Assembly: GCA_023432025.1 (NCBI GenBank)
Contig: JAEYVE010000007.1
Location: forward strand, 1 to 44,529
Reading direction: 5' to 3'
Origin: Pseudomonadota bacterium
GTDB taxonomy: Bacteria; Myxococcota_A; Polyangia; Polyangiales; Polyangiaceae
DNA: 44,529 bases
This document shows, piece after piece, positions 40,075 to 44,529 of this stretch; position 1 is the stretch's first letter; every line of letters starts with the position of its first letter. Both the position numbers and the translations under genes were made by a program. The notes below the pieces were generated by a model. The model worked only from the letters and a program-made list of their open reading frames with translations. It did not search any database and was not told the DNA's origin.

Positions 40075-40806
40075 ATGGATTCCGCTCAAGGCTCTCTTCG
40101 TTACAAGCGTGTGCTCCTCAAGCTGAGCGGCGAAGCACTGAGCGCCGAGGCGCACGGGGGCATCGACACCCAAACCCTGCGCTCCACCGCCGAAGAAATC
40201 GCCGACGTCCGGCAAACCGGCGTGCAAATTGGCCTGGTGGTAGGCGGCGGCAACATCTTCCGCGGCCTCAAAGGCGCCAGCCAAGGCATGGATCGCGCCC
40301 AGAGCGACTACATGGGCATGCTCGCCACCGTCATCAACTCGCTGGCGCTGCAAGACGCGCTGGAGCGCTGTGACGTGCCCACGCGAGTGATGACGGCCAT
40401 CGAAATCAAGCAGCTGGCCGAGCCGTACATTCGCCGCCGCGCCATGCGTCACCTGGACCGCGGCTACGTCGTCATTTTCGCCGCCGGCACGGGCAATCCG
40501 TACTTTTCCACGGACACCGCGGCTTCGCTGCGCGCCATGGAAATTCGCGCCGACGCGCTCTTCAAGGCCACCAAGGTCGAGGGCATTTACGATCGCGATC
40601 CGTCGCTTCACCCGACCGCCAGCATGCTGGAGCACGTGAGCTACGACCGCTTCCTCACCGATCACCTCAAGGTGATGGACTCCACCGCCATCGCGCTCTG
40701 TCGCGAAAATGGCCTGCCCATTCGCGTGTTCAAAATGGCCAAGGGCAACATTCGCCGAGTTTTGCGCGGCGAAAACATCGGTACCACGGTCGGCGAAGCC
40801 CGCTGA
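40075..40806 (+). CDS. pyrH: UMP kinase PyrH
   Basis: This 243-aa hexameric cytoplasmic kinase phosphorylates UMP to UDP in pyrimidine nucleotide synthesis. The amino-acid-kinase fold motifs are complete: YKRVLLKLSGEAL (phosphate loop), GLVVGGGNIFRG, MDRAQSDYMGMLATVINSL, FAAGTGNPYFSTDTAA, ADALFKATKVEGIYDRDP and the C-terminal FKMAKGNIRRVLRGENIGT. The length is standard. In many bacteria pyrH lies between tsf and frr. Here neither neighbour is present, since the parvulin gene is upstream and divergent and a repeat-rich non-coding region follows. ATG 40075 fits; the upstream AGAGAACG is only a weak ribosome-binding site. Confidence 0.97.
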   Translation: MDSAQGSLRYKRVLLKLSGEALSAEAHGGIDTQTLRSTAEEIADVRQTGVQIGLVVGGGNIFRGLKGASQGMDRAQSDYMGMLATVINSLALQDALERCDVPTRVMTAIEIKQLAEPYIRRRAMRHLDRGYVVIFAAGTGNPYFSTDTAASLRAMEIRADALFKATKVEGIYDRDPSLHPTASMLEHVSYDRFLTDHLKVMDSTAIALCRENGLPIRVFKMAKGNIRRVLRGENIGTTVGEAR

Positions 40807-40825
40807 TTTTCGAGCTCGGGAGGGG

Positions 40826-41010
40826 GGAAGCGCCGCTCGACGACGCGCGGTGCTCCCGCACTCCGACGCCACTCGTAATTTTCGCGCAGCGGGCGGAAGC
40901 GCCGCTCGACGACGCGCGGTGCTCCCGCACTCCGGCGTCACTCGTAATTTTCGCGCAGCGGGGGGGAAGCGCCGCTCGACGACGCGCGGTGCTCCCGCAC
41001 TCCGACGAAG
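40826..41010 (+). repeat. 69-70-bp tandem repeat carrying the hairpin element, 2.7 copies
   Basis: Units start GGAAGCGCCGCTCGACGACG at 40826, 40895 and 40965. The first two are complete and near-identical (few substitutions). The third breaks off after CTCCGACGAAG. Each unit contains one CGCGGTGCTCCCGCACTCCG hairpin core (40846, 40915, 40985), and the first two also hold the AT-rich stretch CTCGTAATTTTCGCGCAGCG. Units are adjacent with no unique spacer, so this is not CRISPR. Confidence 0.85.
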
Positions 41011-41036
41011 CACGCTCGAGCCGTCGTTCGGGCTCC

Positions 41037-41120
41037 GCGCACGACGACGACGCGCGACGAGCACCAGTGACGGCGGCAATAGCGCACGACGACGAGGCGC
41101 GACGAGCACCAGTGACGGCG
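41037..41120 (+). repeat. 39-bp direct repeat, two copies
   Basis: 41037-41075 and 41082-41120 agree in 38 of 39 bases (GCGCACGACGACGA... to ...CCAGTGACGGCG), separated by six bases. The role is unknown. It adds to the repeat cluster downstream of pyrH. Confidence 0.8.
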
Positions 41121-41221
41121 CCCGCCCTGCGTTGGTTGCCACGGCAGGGCGCGCCACGAGGGCGGGCGCGCGGCGACGAGGGGGCGCCCAACGAGCCAAC
41201 GACGACGCGGCGCAAATTGGG

Positions 41222-41241
41222 CGTAGTGCGGGAGCACCGCG
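41222..41241 (-). repeat. Hairpin element, inverted copy
   Basis: CGTAGTGCGGGAGCACCGCG is the exact reverse complement of the copy at 19678. On the plus strand the loop reads GGGA, a GNRA tetraloop, within a GTGC/GCAC stem. It marks the right border of the repeat cluster, facing the tandem copies at 40846-41004. Confidence 0.65.
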
Positions 41242-41530
41242 CTGGGACGTAGGACGACTCCCCCCTTCGGTCGCACGGCGACCGTCGCCCGGAGGGCGCG
41301 TTTGGGGTGACGTGCGTGCCGCTCATGAACGAGCTGAAGCGCTTTCTGGTTTGGCTCTCGTCGGGGGAGCTCGAGCCGCGGCGCACACGAAAATGGTGCT
41401 CCCGGCGCACTTGGAGCGACGGGGAAGCGCGCTTGCACGGGATCGAAACGGACGAATGCGAGCGGCCGCCCGCGCGCGTGGCCGGCGGAGCGCTGTACCG
41501 GGGCCCCCCGTGAGGTAGGCTCCCCGCGCC

Positions 41531-43804
41531 ATGTGGCTCACCCTCCCCGGTTTCGGGACCCTCGTCATTTACGGCATTCTCTTGATGGCGGCGTACACGT
41601 TCGCCATCTCGCTTGCCGCCGGACAGGGTCGACCGCGCCTCCTCGACTCGGCGCGACTCGGCGCGTACGCAACTTCGGCGCTGATTCTCTGCGGCGTCCT
41701 GCTCTTGGCGTACGCGTTCGTCACGCACGACTTCCGCATCCGCTACGTGTCGCGTTACAGCGACCGGTCGATGTCCACCACGTACCTTTTGACGTCGCTG
41801 TGGGGAGGACAGGACGGCTCGCTCTTGTGGTGGACGTTCCTCTTGGGCGGCTACACGGCGGGGGCGGTGCGCTGGATGAAGGGGCGCTACCGTGAGCTTC
41901 AGCCGTACGTCATCGCCACGCTGATGGTGATCGTCGCGTTTTTCGCGATTTTGATGATTTTTGCGGCCAATCCGTTCGAGCAGAACCTCTCCGGGCCCAA
42001 GGCCGAGGGCGATGGGTTGAACCCGCTGCTCCAGAACTACTGGATGATCATCCACCCGCCCTGTTTGTACATGGGCTTCGTGGGCTGCGCGGTGCCGTTT
42101 GCCTTCGCGGTGGCGGCGCTGGTGACGGGGCGCCTCGACAGCGAGTGGATCGTCGCCGTGCGCAAATGGATGCTGTTTGCGTTCTTGTTCCTCAGCATCG
42201 GCAACGTGCTGGGCATGATTTGGGCCTACGAGGTGCTCGGTTGGGGCGGCTTCTGGGCGTGGGATCCGGTGGAAAACGCCGCCTGTCTGCCGTGGTTCAC
42301 GGCCTCGGCGTACGTGCACTCCACGATGATTCAGGAGCGCCGCAACATGCTCAAGGTGTGGAACGTGGTGCTCATTTGCATGACGTTCGCGCTCACCATT
42401 TTCGGCACGTTCCTCACGCGCTCGGGCCTCATCGCCAGCGTGCACTCGTTCGCCAAGAGCGACATTGGGCCGTACTTCACGTACTTCCTCGGCTTCATCA
42501 TCGCGGTGAGCGCGGGGCTCCTCGCGTGGCGGCTGCCGCAGCTGCGCTCCAAGGCTCGCATCGAGAGCCTGGCCAGCCGCGAGGCGATGTTCGTGGTGAA
42601 CAACTGGGCGCTCCTCGGCGGCATGGTGTTCATCCTCGTGGCCACCAGCTTTCCGCTCATTTCCGAGGCGCTGGCCGACCGCAAAGTGACGGTGGGGCCG
42701 CCCTTCTACAACAAGTGGATGGCGCCCATCGGCCTCGTCATTTTCGCGCTGATGGGGTTGGCGCCGCTCTTTGGTTGGAAAAAAACGAGCGGTGAGTCGC
42801 TGAAAAAGGCCTTCACGTTTCCGCTGGCCGCGCTCTTCGGGGCGGCCCTCTTGCACGGCTTGTTCGGCTCGAGCATCGGCGCGCCGCCCCTCGTGGAGCC
42901 GCCCAAGCTGGAGGGTGGCGTGGGCGCGGCGCTGTTTGCGCGGGTGAGCAGCGTGCTGCCGCTGGTCACGGTGTCGCTCGCGGCGTTCAACTTGGCGGTC
43001 GTGCTTCAGGAGTTTCAGCGCGGTATTTCTGCGCGCCGCTCCTCCAGCCAAAAGAAGGGCGAACAAGAGAGCGTGCTCGTGGCGTTGGTGCGCCTCGTGG
43101 ACAAGAGCCGACGCCGCTACGGCGGCTACGTGGTGCACGTCGGCATCACGTGCATGTTCTTGGGCTTCGTGGGCAGCGCGTGGACGCTGGAGCAAGAGGC
43201 CGTGCTCGACCCCGGTCAGCGCACCACGCTGGGCGGCTACGAGCTCACGTACAAGGGCACGCGCATGTGCCCGGGTAACCCCGCCTGCAGCCCGGCGGAA
43301 CAAGCGGAAATGGGCAAACGCATGCTGTTTGCCGATCTGGACGTTTCCAAGAACGGGCGCTCGCTGGGCACGGTGCACCCCGCCAAGTTCATTTACACGA
43401 GCCCCCCTCAAACCACATCCGAGGTCGGCTTGATTCGCGGGCTGCGCTCGGACTTGTACACGGTGTTGGCCGTGGCGGATCCGCAAACGAAACGCGCCAC
43501 CTTCAAGGTGTACGTGAACCCGTTCGTGTCGTGGATTTGGGTGGGCCTCGCAGTGCTCATTTTCGGTTGCACTCTTTCGCTTTGGCCGGAGGTGAGCGCG
43601 CGGCGCGCTTCGGCGTGGACGTACGTGCGCTTCGGCGCCGGAGCGACGGCGGGCATCGGTTTTGCGCTTTATCTCGCGACGTCTTTGTCCACGCCGTACT
43701 CGGTGCCGCTCCGCGGCGCGCTGGCTTCGGTCGTGGTGGCGGCGCCCGCGCCGCACGCCGTACAGACGGGCGCCGCGAACGAGGAAACGGTCGATGTCCG
43801 CTGA
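41531..43804 (+). CDS. ccmF: Cytochrome c maturation heme lyase subunit CcmF
   Basis: This 757-aa polytopic inner-membrane protein with many helices takes heme from CcmE and, with CcmH, attaches it to apocytochrome c in the periplasm (System I). Key features are the heme-handling WWD-type motif WGGFWAWDPVENA (238-250), conserved His in MIIHPPCLYMG (His175), SLWGGQDGSLLWW (89-101), and FGTFLTRSGLIASVHSFAKS. The periplasmic C-terminal domain shows the family's GGYELTYKG and FIYTSPPQTTSEVGLI stretches. The length is a little above E. coli CcmF (about 650). ATG 41531 is chosen. The 3' end overlaps the next gene by 11 nt, so they are coupled. CcmE, CcmG and CcmH are not in the window and may lie beyond the right edge. 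Confidence 0.96.
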   Translation: MWLTLPGFGTLVIYGILLMAAYTFAISLAAGQGRPRLLDSARLGAYATSALILCGVLLLAYAFVTHDFRIRYVSRYSDRSMSTTYLLTSLWGGQDGSLLWWTFLLGGYTAGAVRWMKGRYRELQPYVIATLMVIVAFFAILMIFAANPFEQNLSGPKAEGDGLNPLLQNYWMIIHPPCLYMGFVGCAVPFAFAVAALVTGRLDSEWIVAVRKWMLFAFLFLSIGNVLGMIWAYEVLGWGGFWAWDPVENAACLPWFTASAYVHSTMIQERRNMLKVWNVVLICMTFALTIFGTFLTRSGLIASVHSFAKSDIGPYFTYFLGFIIAVSAGLLAWRLPQLRSKARIESLASREAMFVVNNWALLGGMVFILVATSFPLISEALADRKVTVGPPFYNKWMAPIGLVIFALMGLAPLFGWKKTSGESLKKAFTFPLAALFGAALLHGLFGSSIGAPPLVEPPKLEGGVGAALFARVSSVLPLVTVSLAAFNLAVVLQEFQRGISARRSSSQKKGEQESVLVALVRLVDKSRRRYGGYVVHVGITCMFLGFVGSAWTLEQEAVLDPGQRTTLGGYELTYKGTRMCPGNPACSPAEQAEMGKRMLFADLDVSKNGRSLGTVHPAKFIYTSPPQTTSEVGLIRGLRSDLYTVLAVADPQTKRATFKVYVNPFVSWIWVGLAVLIFGCTLSLWPEVSARRASAWTYVRFGAGATAGIGFALYLATSLSTPYSVPLRGALASVVVAAPAPHAVQTGAANEETVDVR

Positions 43805-44360
43805 TCCGCGTCCCTCGACGGCTTCGCCGTTTTTCGTGCCGGGGCTCGTGCTCGGCGGGACCGTGCTGGTGGTGATCGTAGGCGCGCTCTTGGGGCTGCC
43901 GCTCGCGCTCTTGGCCGCAGCCGCGCTCATTTTGGCGCTGGTCATCACGCTGATGTGGCGGAGCCTCTCGCACCTCTCCGAAGACGCCGGGCTCACGCTC
44001 GACGAAGCGCTCAGCTTGGCAGCGCCCACGGCAGAAGAAGAACAAAAGCGTGCGGTGCTGCGCGCCTTGAAGGACCTCGACTACGAGCTGCGCGTCGGCA
44101 AGGTGAGCGAAGCGGACTACTTGGAGCTCGCGGCGCGCTACCGAGAAGACGCCAAGCGGCTCATTTTGGCCGTGGACGAAACCCTCGCGGAAAAGCGCGC
44201 CTACGCGGAGCGCCTGCTCGAAGAGCGACGCAAAAAAGAAACCCAAAAGCGCGCCACCGAAGAAGTGCCCACCAAAAAGCTGCGCAAAAAAGACAGGACG
44301 GATACGGAGCCCCCCGCCCCGCCCAGCGAGAGCTCGGACGGCGAGGAGAACCCCTCATGA
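43794..44360 (+). CDS. Small membrane protein with CcmI-like segment
   Basis: This 188-aa protein has two adjacent hydrophobic helices near the N-terminus (FVPGLVLGGTVLVVIVGALL, then LALLAAAALILALVITLMW). A cytoplasmic or periplasmic helical segment RALKDLDYELRVGKVSEADY plus LELAARYREDAKRL follows. It closely resembles the short helical region ('L.EL..D...GKis..dY..L...y...A') of CcmI/CcmH-associated proteins in cytochrome c biogenesis clusters. The C-terminal tail is Lys/Arg/Glu-rich. The overlap with ccmF (11 nt) and 4-nt overlap with the next gene (ATGA) place it in the ccm operon. The exact function is not established. Confidence 0.82.
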   Translation: MSADPRPSTASPFFVPGLVLGGTVLVVIVGALLGLPLALLAAAALILALVITLMWRSLSHLSEDAGLTLDEALSLAAPTAEEEQKRAVLRALKDLDYELRVGKVSEADYLELAARYREDAKRLILAVDETLAEKRAYAERLLEERRKKETQKRATEEVPTKKLRKKDRTDTEPPAPPSESSDGEENPS

Positions 44361-44529
44361 AGCGCTCTCTCTCCGTCACCCTAGGCTTGTGGCTCGCCGG
44401 AGCGCCGGTGCTCGTACAAGAGCCCGCGCTCGCGCAAGAAGCGACACCGTACGGCGCAGCGCCCGCAGCACCCACGCCTGCCCCGGCCGTCCGTGTTCCC
44501 TCACCCAACGCACTCCCCGCGCCCCAACA
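44357..44529 (+). CDS. N-terminus of exported protein, truncated by window end
   Basis: The ATG overlaps the preceding stop by 4 nt. Only about 57 residues are visible: a signal peptide (basic MKRSLSVTLGLWLAGAP, then PALAQEA with an Ala-x-Ala-like site), followed by a Pro/Ala-rich linker. It is part of the ccm operon by position. The domain that would identify it lies outside the window. Confidence 0.75.
   Translation, partial: MKRSLSVTLGLWLAGAPVLVQEPALAQEATPYGAAPAAPTPAPAVRVPSPNALPAPQ

Larger units (their letters stand above)
40807..41530. other. Repeat-rich intergenic region
   Basis: This is the longest gene-free stretch (724 bp), between pyrH and ccmF. It contains three copies of a 69-70-bp tandem unit (40826-41010), two near-identical 39-bp units (41037-41120), an inverted copy of the hairpin element (41222-41241), and GC-rich filler. 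A short plus frame at 41307-41513 encodes nothing recognisable. The ccmF promoter probably lies after about 41240. Confidence 0.6.

Noticed and set aside
40826..41010. Possible CRISPR array
   Set aside because: Units are contiguous with no unique spacers, are too long for repeats, and no cas gene is near.
41307..41513. Small plus-strand open frame before ccmF
   Set aside because: No ribosome-binding site, no conserved motif, and Arg/Trp-rich chance composition within repeat-rich DNA.
40730..44029. Minus-strand open frame of 1099 codons
   Set aside because: It lies entirely opposite ccmF, part of pyrH and the repeat region. The translation is His/Arg/Glu-rich shadow composition typical of GC-rich DNA. 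The plus strand encodes recognised proteins.

Overview
The window is a GC-rich stretch of bacterial chromosome with dense, ordinary gene packing. It carries about 37 protein genes and one SRP RNA gene, and I found no tRNA, rRNA, insertion sequence, prophage or CRISPR array. It most likely comes from a myxobacterium (Myxococcota, probably the Polyangia/Sorangium side). The reasons are the many lipoproteins with Gly/Ser/Thr-rich linkers just after the lipobox cysteine, the MopE-like DGIDNDGDGIVDNVD motif, the DUF4388 (PATAN) response regulator, the ferritin-like lipoprotein, and the GTG-start, 4-nt-overlap gene style. Species assignment is not possible from the sequence alone.

Layout. 1-1240 (-) is a partial IPT/TIG lipoprotein. 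1487-4253 (+) is a coupled pgsB-pgsC-pgsW poly-gamma-glutamate synthesis set behind a control region with stacked inverted repeats. 4713-5723 (+) is a lipoprotein with a MopE-like calcium-loop motif. 5794-7869 (-) is a DUF2723-like polytopic membrane protein. 8069-9958 (+) is aspS. 10035-11186 (+) is a secreted metallophosphoesterase lipoprotein. 11247-16358 (+) is a small cytoplasmic chemosensory operon: REC-DUF4388, CheW-like, soluble MCP-like, CheA, then rimI. A further lipoprotein follows at 16428.

17889-20553 holds an unknown protein, a cytoplasmic metallophosphoesterase and a rhomboid protease. 20772-23567 (+) is a tightly spaced run of a lipoprotein, an MlaE permease, a divergent GTP cyclohydrolase I and an SDR oxidoreductase. 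The SRP RNA (ffs) lies on the minus strand at about 23633-23711. Then come a tail-anchored coiled-coil protein, a parvulin-like lipoprotein, an acyl-CoA carboxylase beta chain (pccB-like) and tpx.

28573-34655 (-) is the most unusual unit. Three consecutive beta-propeller lipoproteins, at least two of them clear paralogs, are translationally coupled to a predicted outer-membrane beta-barrel protein. It is followed upstream by trmO and a Cys-rich ferritin-like lipoprotein. 37661-39963 (-) is a coupled parvulin lipoprotein and lysine 2,3-aminomutase with a clear terminator. 40075-40806 (+) is pyrH. 41531-44529 (+) is ccmF, a small membrane protein and the start of an exported protein (cytochrome c maturation).

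The intergenic DNA carries a recurring hairpin element (GTGC-TCCC-GCAC core). It appears after three plus-strand genes in the same orientation and also inside one reading frame, together with several short tandem repeats. These are the best candidates for undescribed small-scale structure. The best candidates for an undescribed protein system are the propeller-lipoprotein/barrel operon and the receptor-less chemosensory operon.
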